A stretch of DNA of 64,000 bases from Chitinophaga sp. YR627 (GTDB lineage: Bacteria > Bacteroidota > Bacteroidia > Chitinophagales > Chitinophagaceae), in contig NZ_FOUX01000009.1 in assembly GCF_900114995.1 (NCBI RefSeq), positions 1-64,000 on the forward strand, in the 5' to 3' direction. Within the stretch, counting starts at the first letter, position 1. Every line of letters begins with the position of its first letter. The notes under the pieces were generated by a model. It saw only the letters and a list, made by a program, of their open reading frames with translations. It had not been told where the DNA came from and made no database searches. Position numbers and translations under genes: made by a program. Shown one piece after another: positions 53,145 to 62,158 of this stretch.

Positions 53145-54398
53145 ATGCAGGGTAGTCATTCAAAAGATATAGCCCATTTTCATATCGTTGGTATCAACTA
53201 TAAGAAAACAGATGCTGCTATAAGAGGATCGTTTGCTATTAACCAGGTACAATATCAGCACTTACTCGAAAGTGCAAAGTCCCTAGACCTGGATGATATT
53301 TTTGTACTCTCAACATGCAACAGAACTGAGATCTATGGTTTTGCCAATGATCCACAGCAACTGGTGGAGCTGGTGTGCAATGAAACCGATGGTGATTGCA
53401 ACCTTTTCAGCCAGTTATCTTATGTGAAAACGGGAGAAGAAGCCATTAAACACCTTTATCAGGTAGGCACAGGACTGGACTCACAGATCCTCGGGGATTA
53501 TGAGATCATCGGTCAGATACGCAATGCAACGAAATTTTCCAAAGTAAATGGTTGTTTCGGCGGATTCCAGGAAAGACTGGTGAACAGTGTATTACAGGTA
53601 TCCAAGCTTATCAAGAATGAAACAGGTCTCAGCTCTGGTACCGTTTCTGTGGCATTTGCCGCAGTTCGCCTGCTGGAACATAAAGTACCTGATATTCATC
53701 AGAAAAAGATATTGTTGGTAGGCGTGGGTAAGATTGGCCGTAATACCTGCAAGAACATGATGGATTATCTTGGCGTGACCAACGTAACACTGGTGAACCG
53801 TACTACCGCTGTAGCACAGGAATTTGCCAGTCAACACGGTCTGCGCTATGCGCCATATGAAAATCTTGCAGAAGAATTACAGGCCGCAGATATTATTCTC
53901 GTAGCCTCTAATGCACCGGAACCAAACGTACTGGCAGCACATTTCCAGCAGCCTTCCCGCAAACTCATCATTGATCTTTCCATTCCATTCAACGTAGCGC
54001 CTGAAGTGAGCGACCTGTCGCACATTGAGCTCGTGAATGTGGATGAACTGTCTAAAATACAGGATGAGACATTGCAGATGCGCTTACAGGAAGTGCCAAA
54101 AGCACTGTCTATCATCGAGGAGCACATGAACGAGTTCCTCTACTGGTACAAAATGCGTAAACACGCGGTCGTACTGAAAGCCGTAAAAGATAAGCTGACA
54201 GAGATCCATGCAAAGGAGATACAGCAGCAGAAGAACGGTAGCCAGTACAACCTGGAAGATATTGAAGCAGTATCTTCCCGCATCATCCAGAAGATGATCA
54301 ACCTGATGGCGGGTAAAGTACGCCGCGAAACAGATAAAAGTGACCAATATATCGCCATGATCAATGATATCTTTGAGACCGGCGTTAACCAGGAATAA
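53145..54398 (+). CDS. hemA: Glutamyl-tRNA reductase
   Basis: HemA reduces glutamyl-tRNA to glutamate-1-semialdehyde and commits carbon to heme. The catalytic Cys is in LSTCNRTEIYGF, the GSSG-type segment VGTGLDSQILGDYEIIGQI follows, and the NADPH-binding fold has ILLVGVGKIGRNTCKNM. About 417 residues. The frame begins at 53076, but the -7 element at 53113-53120 lies inside the extra part and the family N-terminus HSKDIAHFHIVGINYKKT begins at ATG 53145. Confidence 0.95.
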   Translation: MQGSHSKDIAHFHIVGINYKKTDAAIRGSFAINQVQYQHLLESAKSLDLDDIFVLSTCNRTEIYGFANDPQQLVELVCNETDGDCNLFSQLSYVKTGEEAIKHLYQVGTGLDSQILGDYEIIGQIRNATKFSKVNGCFGGFQERLVNSVLQVSKLIKNETGLSSGTVSVAFAAVRLLEHKVPDIHQKKILLVGVGKIGRNTCKNMMDYLGVTNVTLVNRTTAVAQEFASQHGLRYAPYENLAEELQAADIILVASNAPEPNVLAAHFQQPSRKLIIDLSIPFNVAPEVSDLSHIELVNVDELSKIQDETLQMRLQEVPKALSIIEEHMNEFLYWYKMRKHAVVLKAVKDKLTEIHAKEIQQQKNGSQYNLEDIEAVSSRIIQKMINLMAGKVRRETDKSDQYIAMINDIFETGVNQE

Positions 54399-54401
54399 TT
54401 C

Positions 54402-55325
54402 ATGAACAGAGAAATAAAGATAGGTACAAGGGACAGCCAGCTCGCACTGTGGCAGGCAAATAAAGTAAAAGGCCTGCTGGAAGCACAGGGTTACAGTACG
54501 GTACTGGTACCTATCAAAAGCGAGGGAGATATCGACCTCGTTACTCCACTTTACGAAATAGGCGTACAGGGCATCTTCACCAAGAGCCTGGATATCGCGC
54601 TCCTCAACGGCCGTATCGATATTGCCGTTCACTCTCTCAAAGACGTTCCGACGCAACTGCCTAAAAATATTATTCAGGCCGCTGTCCTGGAAAGAGGTCC
54701 TGTAAAAGACCTGCTGGTATACCGTGAGGATACCGCCTTCCTCGATCAGCCGGAATATATCGCAAATATTGCTACCAGCAGCGTACGCCGTAAAGCACAA
54801 TGGCTGCGCAAATATCCGAAGCATCAGCTGCACAACCTGCGTGGGAATGTAAATACCCGTCTGCAGAAGCTGGCTGCTGAAAACTGGGACGGCGCTATCT
54901 TCGCCGCTGCCGGACTGGAAAGAATAGGCGTACGCCCTGCTACTTCCATAGAACTGGACTGGATGCTGCCTGCTCCCGCGCAGGGCGCCGTGGTAGCTGT
55001 ATGCCGTGAAGATGATGATTTCTGCAGACAGGCATGCGCACCATTCAATGACCTGGCTACAGCGCTTTGTACCCGTGTAGAACGCGATTTCCTGCGTACA
55101 CTCATGGGTGGCTGTACTACGCCGATCAGCGCATATGCGACGATCAGCAATGAAACCGTACACTTCAGCGGTGAACTGTGCAGCCTGGATGGACAACAGC
55201 TCTTTACCATCACGGAACAGCTCCCCTTACAGGATGCAGGCGTGATCGGCAGAAGCGCTGCAGAAAAGATCCTTGCACAGGGAGGAGATAAAATTGTTGC
55301 TGAAATAAAGCATGCCATCAAATAA
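54402..55325 (+). CDS. hemC: Hydroxymethylbilane synthase
   Basis: HemC joins four porphobilinogen units into hydroxymethylbilane. It has KIGTRDSQLALWQA at the start, VHSLKDVPTQ, the catalytic Asp region and the cofactor-binding Cys in MGGCTTPISAYA. The 307-residue length is usual. Starts 3 nt after hemA and overlaps hemD by 14 nt, so translation is coupled. Confidence 0.97.
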   Translation: MNREIKIGTRDSQLALWQANKVKGLLEAQGYSTVLVPIKSEGDIDLVTPLYEIGVQGIFTKSLDIALLNGRIDIAVHSLKDVPTQLPKNIIQAAVLERGPVKDLLVYREDTAFLDQPEYIANIATSSVRRKAQWLRKYPKHQLHNLRGNVNTRLQKLAAENWDGAIFAAAGLERIGVRPATSIELDWMLPAPAQGAVVAVCREDDDFCRQACAPFNDLATALCTRVERDFLRTLMGGCTTPISAYATISNETVHFSGELCSLDGQQLFTITEQLPLQDAGVIGRSAAEKILAQGGDKIVAEIKHAIK

Positions 55326-56058
55326 AAGATATCGCATATTAAGCACCAGAGCTGTGGACCCGGAACTGGTCAGCAGTGCTGCGGAACAATCTGTCGATAT
55401 CATCCCGCAGACCTTCATCAGTACCAGACCATTGGTGACTGACAGTCTGCTGCAACAGGTACAACAACTGCTAAAGGAAAAGGCGACGGTCGTTTTCACC
55501 AGTGTGAATGCGGTCAACTCCATACAAAACCTGTATTCCCGGATCTTCCCGGCAGGTACAGTCACGGAACAGGTCAATATACCCGGATGGAATGTATATT
55601 GCCTGGAAGGCGCTACAAAGGAAGCCATTTCCCGTACAGCCATTCCGAACAATATTACCGGCACAGCAGCCAATGCAGCCATGCTGGCGCAGATCATTGT
55701 CAGGAATGAAGAGAAAGGTCCGCTGGTATTCTTCTGCGGAGACAGACGCAGGGACGAACTGCCGGATATACTACGGCAACGGAACATCGGCCTGAATGAA
55801 GTGATCGTATACGAGACAACGGAAACGCCGGCCGTCACCGGAGAAACATATGACGGTATCTTCTTTCTCAGTCCCAGCGCTGTACAAAGCTTCTTCTCCG
55901 TCAACCACCTGAAGCAGCATACCGTATGTTTTTCAATAGGTCCGACCACAGCAGCCGCACTGGAACAACATACCAACAATAAAATTATTATCAGCACCGG
56001 TCAGCGTATGACTGATATGGTGCAGACAGCAATATTCTATTTTAACAACATCAACTGA
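55312..56058 (+). CDS. hemD: Uroporphyrinogen-III synthase
   Basis: HemD closes the tetrapyrrole ring and inverts ring D. The 248-residue protein is weakly conserved, as usual for the family, but shows VVFTSVNAVNSI, VFFCGDRRRDELPDIL, VIVYETTETP and FFLSPSAVQSFF with the late Gly-Pro-Thr-Thr. It is assigned also by its position between hemC and hemE, overlapping hemC. Confidence 0.9.
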   Translation: MPSNKRYRILSTRAVDPELVSSAAEQSVDIIPQTFISTRPLVTDSLLQQVQQLLKEKATVVFTSVNAVNSIQNLYSRIFPAGTVTEQVNIPGWNVYCLEGATKEAISRTAIPNNITGTAANAAMLAQIIVRNEEKGPLVFFCGDRRRDELPDILRQRNIGLNEVIVYETTETPAVTGETYDGIFFLSPSAVQSFFSVNHLKQHTVCFSIGPTTAAALEQHTNNKIIISTGQRMTDMVQTAIFYFNNIN

Positions 56059-56063
56059 TACGA

Positions 56064-57089
56064 ATGAGCGCCTTAAAGAATGACCTTTTACTGAGAGCTT
56101 TACGCGGAGAAACAACAGAACGTGTTCCTGTGTGGATGATGCGCCAGGCTGGCCGTTACCTGCCTGACTACATCAAACTGCGCGAGAAATACTCCTTCTT
56201 TGAACGCTGCATGAACCCTGAACTGGCTACGGAGATCACTGTGATGCCCGTACACCAGGTAGGTGTGGATGCTGCCATCATCTTCTCGGATATCCTCGTA
56301 GTGCCACAGGCAATGGGCATGGAAGTACAGCTGATCGAAAAGATCGGTCCTGTATTGCCAGATCCGGTAAAAGGTGCAGCTGATCTTCAGAAACTCTGCG
56401 TTCCTGATGTAAAGGACACCCTCAATTACGTATTTGAAGCACTGGCTTTAACAAAGAAAACACTGGATGGCGCTGTTCCATTGATCGGTTTTGCCGGTGC
56501 TCCATGGACCCTGCTCTGCTACATGGTACAGGGTAAAGGTTCCAAAACCTTTGACGCTGCCAAAGCATTTTGCTATCAGCAGCCGGAAGTAGCGCATCAG
56601 CTGCTCCAGATGATCACTGATACAACGATCGCTTACCTGAAAGAACAGGTAAAAGCAGGTGCTGACTGTTTACAACTGTTCGATTCATGGGGTGGTTTGC
56701 TCAGTCCACAGGACTTCGAGAATTTCTCTCTTCAATATATGCGTCAGATCGTGGCTGCACTGAAAGATGTGTGCCCGGTTACTGTATTCGCAAAAGGTGC
56801 CTGGTTTGCGCTGGAAGAAATGGCTGCCACCGGCGCTAACTGTCTGGGTGTTGACTGGGCTATCCAGCCTGCCCGTGCAAGACAGTTCGCTGGCAATAAT
56901 GTCACGCTCCAGGGTAACTTCGATCCTGCCAAATTACTGGCTCCGATTCCTGAGATCAAAAAATCAGTAAAAGAAATGCTGACCGGCTTTGGTAAGCATC
57001 GCTACATTGCGAACCTCGGCCATGGTATCCTGCCAAATGTGCCGGTTGACCACGCAAGAGCATTTATCGATACTGTAAAGGAATTCTAA
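56064..57089 (+). CDS. hemE: Uroporphyrinogen decarboxylase
   Basis: HemE decarboxylates the four acetate side chains to give coproporphyrinogen III. The signature PVWMMRQAGRYLPDY with the substrate-binding Arg is near the start; further motifs are FSDILVVPQAMG, FAGAPWTLLCYM and NLGHGILPNVP. 341 residues is normal. It is five bases after hemD. Confidence 0.97.
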   Translation: MSALKNDLLLRALRGETTERVPVWMMRQAGRYLPDYIKLREKYSFFERCMNPELATEITVMPVHQVGVDAAIIFSDILVVPQAMGMEVQLIEKIGPVLPDPVKGAADLQKLCVPDVKDTLNYVFEALALTKKTLDGAVPLIGFAGAPWTLLCYMVQGKGSKTFDAAKAFCYQQPEVAHQLLQMITDTTIAYLKEQVKAGADCLQLFDSWGGLLSPQDFENFSLQYMRQIVAALKDVCPVTVFAKGAWFALEEMAATGANCLGVDWAIQPARARQFAGNNVTLQGNFDPAKLLAPIPEIKKSVKEMLTGFGKHRYIANLGHGILPNVPVDHARAFIDTVKEF

Positions 57090-57101
57090 AGGAAGCCAGT
57101 T

Positions 57102-58013
57102 ATGAACATTAAAGACAACTTTATTTCCCTCATCCATCGCCTGCAGGATGAAATCTGCACAGCGCTGGAAAATATAGATGGTAAAGCCAGTTTCCGTGAA
57201 GACCGCTGGGAACGCCCCGGTGGCGGAGGTGGTAAATCACGTGTGATCGCTGACGGCAATGTATTCGAGAAAGGGGGTGTGAATACCTCTGTTGTACATG
57301 GAGAACTGCCTGAACTGATGGCTAAACAGTTTGGCGTAGGCCAGGCCCAGTTTATGGCCTGTGGGATCTCCCTGGTCATTCACCCGGTCAATCCTTTCGT
57401 ACCGACTGTACACGCTAATTTCCGCTATTTTGAACTGTATGATGATAATGGTACGCTGAAAGACTCGTGGTTTGGCGGAGGTGCTGACCTGACACCCTAC
57501 TACCTGGATGAACAGGATGGTATCCATTTCCACCAGACCTTCAAAAACGCCTGCGATCCTTTTGGTACGGAGTTATACCCGATGTTCAAAAAGCATTGTG
57601 ACGAGTACTTTATCAACAAACACCGGAACAATGAAGCCCGCGGTATCGGCGGGATCTTCTATGACTATCAGCGTCCCGGTGAAAAGATGGATGCAGCACA
57701 ACTGTTCAACTTTGCCAAAGCCAATGGTGAAGCTTTTATACAGGCCTATCTGCCCATCGTAGAGAAGACCAAAGACATTCCATATACAGACGCACATAAA
57801 GACTGGCAGGAATACAGACGCGGACGCTATGTAGAGTTCAACCTGATCCATGACAGAGGTACTTTGTTTGGTCTGAAAACCAACGGCCGTACGGAATCCA
57901 TACTTATGAGCCTTCCGCCGAGAGCACGCTGGGAATATGATTACCACCCTGCTGAAGGCAGTCCGGAAGCACAACTGGTGGAATTCCTGAAACCCAGAGA
58001 GTGGGCCGTTTAA
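57102..58013 (+). CDS. hemF: Coproporphyrinogen III oxidase, oxygen-dependent
   Basis: HemF decarboxylates coproporphyrinogen III to protoporphyrinogen IX using oxygen and no radical SAM chemistry. Conserved motifs are GGGGKSRV, SLVIHPVNPFVPTVHANFRYF, WFGGGADLTPYYL, RGIGGIFYDY and YVEFNLIHDRGT. The 303-residue length is usual. Use of this form shows an aerobic physiology. Confidence 0.97.
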   Translation: MNIKDNFISLIHRLQDEICTALENIDGKASFREDRWERPGGGGGKSRVIADGNVFEKGGVNTSVVHGELPELMAKQFGVGQAQFMACGISLVIHPVNPFVPTVHANFRYFELYDDNGTLKDSWFGGGADLTPYYLDEQDGIHFHQTFKNACDPFGTELYPMFKKHCDEYFINKHRNNEARGIGGIFYDYQRPGEKMDAAQLFNFAKANGEAFIQAYLPIVEKTKDIPYTDAHKDWQEYRRGRYVEFNLIHDRGTLFGLKTNGRTESILMSLPPRARWEYDYHPAEGSPEAQLVEFLKPREWAV

Positions 58014-58034
58014 ACACAACAAAAACACATTTTT

Positions 58035-59000
58035 ATGATACGCAGAAACAGGATATTGAGAACATCTCCCGCCATCCGTGCGATGGTTGCGGAAACGATA
58101 CTGACGCCCAGCGATTTTATTGCACCGTTGTTCATTGTGGAAGGAGAAAATGTGAAAGAAGAAATTTCTTCTATGCCCGGCTATTTCCGCTATTCGCTGG
58201 ATCTGACCGTGAAAGAAGTGAAAGAGCTCTGGAGCATGGGTATCAAAAGTGTACTGCTCTTCATCAAATGCGCAGATGAACTGAAAGATAATAAAGGCAC
58301 CGAGGCGGTTAATCCGCAAGGTCTGATGCAACGCGCTATCAGAGCGATCAAGGATGCTGTTCCTGAAATAGTGGTGATGACTGACGTAGCGCTGGACCCT
58401 TATTCTTCCTTTGGTCACGATGGTATCGTGGAGAACGGAGAGATCGTGAATGACGCTACTGTAGAGGTCCTGTCCCGCATGAGCCTCAGCCATGCAGAAG
58501 CAGGTGCTGATTTTGTAGCGCCAAGCGATAAAATGGACGGCCGTATCCTTTCCATCCGTAGTATGCTGGAGCAGCATAACTTCCATAAAGTGGGTATCAT
58601 GGCGTACAGTGCGAAATACGCTTCCTGTCTGTATGGTCCTTTCCGCGATGCACTGGATTCTGCTCCGGGCTTCGGTGATAAAAAGACCTACCAGCTGGAT
58701 TATGCCAACTCTACCCAGGCACTGAAGGAAACCCTGATGGATGTACAGGAAGGCGCTGATATTGTGATGGTAAAACCAGCACTGTATTATCTGGATGTGA
58801 TTAAGAAGATCAAAGACGAGGTAAATGTACCGGTAAGCGCTTACCATGTAAGCGGAGAATATGCTATGATCAAGGCAGCTGCAAAAATGGGCTGGCTGAA
58901 TGAAGAAAAAGCTATTATTGAGGCCCTGACCAGTATCAAACGTGCAGGTGCCGATCTGATCGCTACCTATTTCGCAAAAGACGCGGTGCGATTATTGTAA
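58035..59000 (+). CDS. hemB: Delta-aminolevulinic acid dehydratase (porphobilinogen synthase)
   Basis: HemB condenses two 5-aminolevulinate molecules into porphobilinogen. The two Schiff-base Lys are in FVAPSDKMDGR and IVMVKPALYYLD. The metal site region DVALDPYSSFGHDG has Asp where zinc enzymes have Cys, pointing to a magnesium-dependent rather than zinc-dependent enzyme. The 321-residue length is normal. It follows hemF after 21 nt. Confidence 0.97.
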   Translation: MIRRNRILRTSPAIRAMVAETILTPSDFIAPLFIVEGENVKEEISSMPGYFRYSLDLTVKEVKELWSMGIKSVLLFIKCADELKDNKGTEAVNPQGLMQRAIRAIKDAVPEIVVMTDVALDPYSSFGHDGIVENGEIVNDATVEVLSRMSLSHAEAGADFVAPSDKMDGRILSIRSMLEQHNFHKVGIMAYSAKYASCLYGPFRDALDSAPGFGDKKTYQLDYANSTQALKETLMDVQEGADIVMVKPALYYLDVIKKIKDEVNVPVSAYHVSGEYAMIKAAAKMGWLNEEKAIIEALTSIKRAGADLIATYFAKDAVRLL

Positions 59001-59042
59001 TCCGGTACACATGCTTTTCAGTTAAAAATATTTATCACTACC

Positions 59043-60332
59043 ATGTACACGCAAAGCAAAGCATTATTCGAAAAAGCAAAACAGGTTATTCCCGGTGGAG
59101 TGAACTCCCCTGTCCGCGCCTTCAAAGGCGTAGGTGGCTCTCCTATCTTCATGAAAAGCGCTAAAGGCGCTTATATGTATGATGTGGACGGGAACCGTTA
59201 CATTGACTATATCAATTCCTGGGGGCCGATGATCATGGGACATGCCTATGAACCGGTAGTGAAGGCGATTCAGGAATACGCCACTTATTCCACCTCTTTC
59301 GGTGCACCTACAGAACTGGAGATTAAGATCGCAGAACTGATCATCAGCATGGTACCGAATATTGAGCAGGTGAGAATGGTGAATTCAGGTACGGAAGCCT
59401 GTATGTCAGCACTGAGGCTGGCCAGAGGTTACACCGGCCGTAATAAATTTATCAAGTTCGATGGTAACTATCATGGTCACGCAGATCCATTCCTGGTAAG
59501 TGCCGGTAGTGGCGTAGCGACCCTGGACATACAATCTGTACCGGGTGTTACGCAGACAGTAGCCAACGATACGCTTACCGCTCCTTACAATAATTTACCG
59601 GCTGTGGAAAAGCTGATAGCAGAAAATCCTGACCAGATAGCAGCTATTATAGTAGAGCCTGTTGCCGGTAACATGGGTTGCATCCTGCCACAGGAAGGCT
59701 TCCTGCAGGGTTTGCGTAATCTCTGCGACGCCAATAATATCCTGCTGATCTTCGATGAAGTGATGACAGGTTTCAGATTAGCGCGCGGCGGTGCACAGGA
59801 ACTGTTCGGTATTAAAGCAGATTTGGTTACCTTTGGTAAGATAATTGGCGCAGGTATGCCGGTAGGCGCCTTCGCAGGAAGTAAAGAGATCATGGAACAT
59901 ATAGCCCCTGCAGGAAAAATTTATCAGGCAGGAACATTGAGTGGTAATCCGATTGCCATGATTGCAGGCTATACATTGTTGCAGACGTTAAACGAAAATC
60001 CGGATATTTACCGGCAGCTGGCTGAAAAAGCCGCTTATCTCGCCGGGGGATTACAATCTGTACTAAGTGCAGCAGGGATTGTACACCAGGTCAACAATCT
60101 CGGATCTATGATGAGTGTTCATTTTGCAGAGTATCCTATTATCAATTTTGAGGCTGCTTCAGGCGCCAACAATGAGTTGTTCAAACGCTTCTTTCATGCT
60201 ATGCTGGAACGTGGTATATACCTTCCGCCGTCCGCATTTGAAAGCTGGTTCCTCAGCTCAGCCCTGACAACAGAAGATTTAGACGCGACCGTAGACGCTG
60301 CCCGTTCAGCGATACAGTCTATACATAGTTAA
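59043..60332 (+). CDS. hemL: Glutamate-1-semialdehyde 2,1-aminomutase
   Basis: HemL converts glutamate-1-semialdehyde to 5-aminolevulinate. The PLP Lys is in LVTFGKIIGAGMPVGAF, with VNSGTEACMSALRLARGYTG and YHGHADPFLVSAGSG. The 429-residue length is typical. It is the last gene of the heme operon and precedes a clear hairpin. Confidence 0.97.
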   Translation: MYTQSKALFEKAKQVIPGGVNSPVRAFKGVGGSPIFMKSAKGAYMYDVDGNRYIDYINSWGPMIMGHAYEPVVKAIQEYATYSTSFGAPTELEIKIAELIISMVPNIEQVRMVNSGTEACMSALRLARGYTGRNKFIKFDGNYHGHADPFLVSAGSGVATLDIQSVPGVTQTVANDTLTAPYNNLPAVEKLIAENPDQIAAIIVEPVAGNMGCILPQEGFLQGLRNLCDANNILLIFDEVMTGFRLARGGAQELFGIKADLVTFGKIIGAGMPVGAFAGSKEIMEHIAPAGKIYQAGTLSGNPIAMIAGYTLLQTLNENPDIYRQLAEKAAYLAGGLQSVLSAAGIVHQVNNLGSMMSVHFAEYPIINFEAASGANNELFKRFFHAMLERGIYLPPSAFESWFLSSALTTEDLDATVDAARSAIQSIHS

Positions 60333-60356
60333 CAATTCAAATCCTGTGCAGAGTGG

Positions 60357-60388
60357 AAAAACGCCCCGATCATGTGTCGGGGCGTTTT
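60357..60388. terminator. Strong terminator after hemL
   Basis: Twelve-base arms AAAACGCCCCGA and TCGGGGCGTTTT with a seven-base loop and T-rich tail. It can work for the converging esterase gene too. Confidence 0.85.
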
Positions 60389-60403
60389 ATTTTTATCAAT
60401 AGC

Positions 60404-61198
60404 TTATTTCTTATGGGAGAATAACCAGGGCAGCAGATTCGGTTCTGCAAATGCATTGTCCCAGCTGTTATGTCCAACACCCGGATACTCCGTATACTTT
60501 ACATCCGCTTTGAGTTTCTTCAGGGCCTCATAATAATTCTTTGATCCAAAAGTAGGTACAACATTATCTTCAGCTCCGTGGAAGATCCACATGGGTACTT
60601 TTTTGAATTTCACTGCGTTATCCACATTACCAATACCGCAGATCGGGAAAGCAGCCGCCCACATACCCGGATAACGGGCCAGTATATCATATGTTCCTAT
60701 CCCACCAAGTGATAATCCACCCAGATATAACTTCCGGCTGTCTACCCTTCCTGCTTTTACCAGACTGTCCGTCAGTAATTTCACCAGCAGTCCCGGTGTC
60801 GCTTCTACATCCGTTCCGTCAGAAAAAGAGCGTTCAATCGCCTTTCCGGTTGCATCACGTTTTACCTTCATATTAGCCCACATAGAATCCGGCGGACATT
60901 GCGGGAAGATTACAAAGGCAGGAAACTGCTGACGCAGCGAGTCTTTCAGAAAAAGACTGCCACCATGCAGAAGCTGCGCGGCATTATCAGTTCCTCTCTC
61001 TCCGGAGCCATGCAGAAACATCACCAGCGGATAGGCTTTCTGTGATTCATAATTCAATGGTTTCAGCATGCGATAGCGCAAAGTGTCCCCGTTGTGTACA
61101 AAAGTTTCATAACTGAATGCACTGTAGTCGGGGGTAGTCTGAGCCATAGAAGAGAGATAGGTGAACAATAAGAGCGCAAGGGCACGGAATGTTTTCAT
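60404..61198 (-). CDS. Exported alpha/beta-hydrolase (carboxylesterase-like)
   Basis: A 264-residue protein with a signal peptide ending in SMAQ. Serine-hydrolase triad: Ser in GGLSLGGIG, Asp in FHGAEDNVV and His in PGVGHNSW; an oxyanion-hole segment LVMFLHGSGERG precedes it. This is the polyhydroxybutyrate-depolymerase or feruloyl-esterase-like type found in Bacteroidota, but the substrate cannot be named. Periplasmic or secreted. Single gene. Confidence 0.88.
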   Translation of the reverse strand: MKTFRALALLLFTYLSSMAQTTPDYSAFSYETFVHNGDTLRYRMLKPLNYESQKAYPLVMFLHGSGERGTDNAAQLLHGGSLFLKDSLRQQFPAFVIFPQCPPDSMWANMKVKRDATGKAIERSFSDGTDVEATPGLLVKLLTDSLVKAGRVDSRKLYLGGLSLGGIGTYDILARYPGMWAAAFPICGIGNVDNAVKFKKVPMWIFHGAEDNVVPTFGSKNYYEALKKLKADVKYTEYPGVGHNSWDNAFAEPNLLPWLFSHKK

Positions 61199-61274
61199 AA
61201 ATGGAAGTATTTGGAATTAAATTAAGCATTAAGCACCGAAATATCGCAGTGATTGGTGTGGATGGCAAAAGAAA

Positions 61275-61312
61275 AAGGGAGAAGGCTGCTGTTAGCTGTA
61301 GCCCTCTCCCTT
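61275..61312 (-). terminator. Terminator of the methyltransferase gene
   Basis: Arms AAGGGAGAAGGCT and AGCCCTCTCCCTT (one mismatch) are followed on the minus strand by TTTTTC. It lies 40 nt beyond the stop. Confidence 0.7.
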
Positions 61313-61352
61313 CTGAAAGTATTTATCTGTTTGTACTGCGTACTTAATTGAA

Positions 61353-62144
61353 CTAATACTTTAATATAAAATGCTGTTTGATCTTCATCTCCGGTTTGAA
61401 AAATACCAGTCCGATAAAGAACAGATCAATGGTAAAAGTCACCCTTGGATGCTGCTGAATGGTGTGCCATGCACTTTCCATATCCGGCGTCCAGTGAATA
61501 TCATCAAATATAAACAGGGAATCGTCGTGTACTTTTTCCAGGCACTGTTCGAAGTAGGCCAGGGTTGGTGCAGAACGATGGTTACCATCTATATAGACAT
61601 AGTCCAGTCTGGGCATTTCTTTCAGCAAAGCAGGCAAAACAGTGTCGAAATTACCCGTATGCTGTTTAATATTACTGATCTGCAGGGAGGCAAAGTTTTT
61701 AGCTGCACGGGCGGCGATATTCGGACAACCTTCAATAGTATGTACGGTGGCACCGGGTGCTGCCTTGGCCATGTAGGAAGTGGACATCCCCATAGATGTA
61801 CCTAATTCAAGCAGGTATTCCGGCTGGAAGTACTGTATCAGGCGATAGAACAACTGACCAAATTTAGCCGGTTTAGCGGCATGGCGGGTAATATCGCTTA
61901 CTTTACGCTCACGACCGGCATTAGTGAGTGAACCGGCACCCAGGTCAGTCACCTGTAATGTTTCCGTACTGGCCAGCAGGGATTTTCTCATTTGTTCTAT
62001 TTCACGGAATACAGGCGGTTTCTTCCTGTCGCGTAACACCTTCTCTACCAGGTCAAATACAAATGGAGAATGTACATCATGACGGTTGCCTGCGGTAAAG
62101 TAATAATGCAGGTACTTTTTAGCTAATTCCCACTGGAGGCCCAA
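61353..62144 (-). CDS. Class I SAM-dependent O-methyltransferase-like protein
   Basis: A 263-residue enzyme. The SAM-binding loop is LLELGTSMGMSTSYMA, followed by VHTIEGCPN and the metal-binding motif DYVYIDGNHRSAPTLAYFE of divalent-cation-dependent O-methyltransferases, then FIFDDIHWTPDME. About 65 N-terminal residues are specific to this group. Substrate unknown. It lies 14 nt after the GT2 gene, so the two may act together on a surface glycan or lipid. Confidence 0.85.
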   Translation of the reverse strand: MGLQWELAKKYLHYYFTAGNRHDVHSPFVFDLVEKVLRDRKKPPVFREIEQMRKSLLASTETLQVTDLGAGSLTNAGRERKVSDITRHAAKPAKFGQLFYRLIQYFQPEYLLELGTSMGMSTSYMAKAAPGATVHTIEGCPNIAARAAKNFASLQISNIKQHTGNFDTVLPALLKEMPRLDYVYIDGNHRSAPTLAYFEQCLEKVHDDSLFIFDDIHWTPDMESAWHTIQQHPRVTFTIDLFFIGLVFFKPEMKIKQHFILKY

Positions 62145-62158
62145 ATTAAACAGTTTAA

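Noticed and set aside
54084..55196. Antisense frame of 370 codons opposite hemA and hemC
   Set aside because: Shadow of conserved genes, with the same kind of composition and no motif.
57573..58847. Long antisense frame of 424 codons across hemF and hemB
   Set aside because: It mirrors two strongly conserved coding genes, has no recognisable motif, and its composition is that expected from reading the opposite strand.
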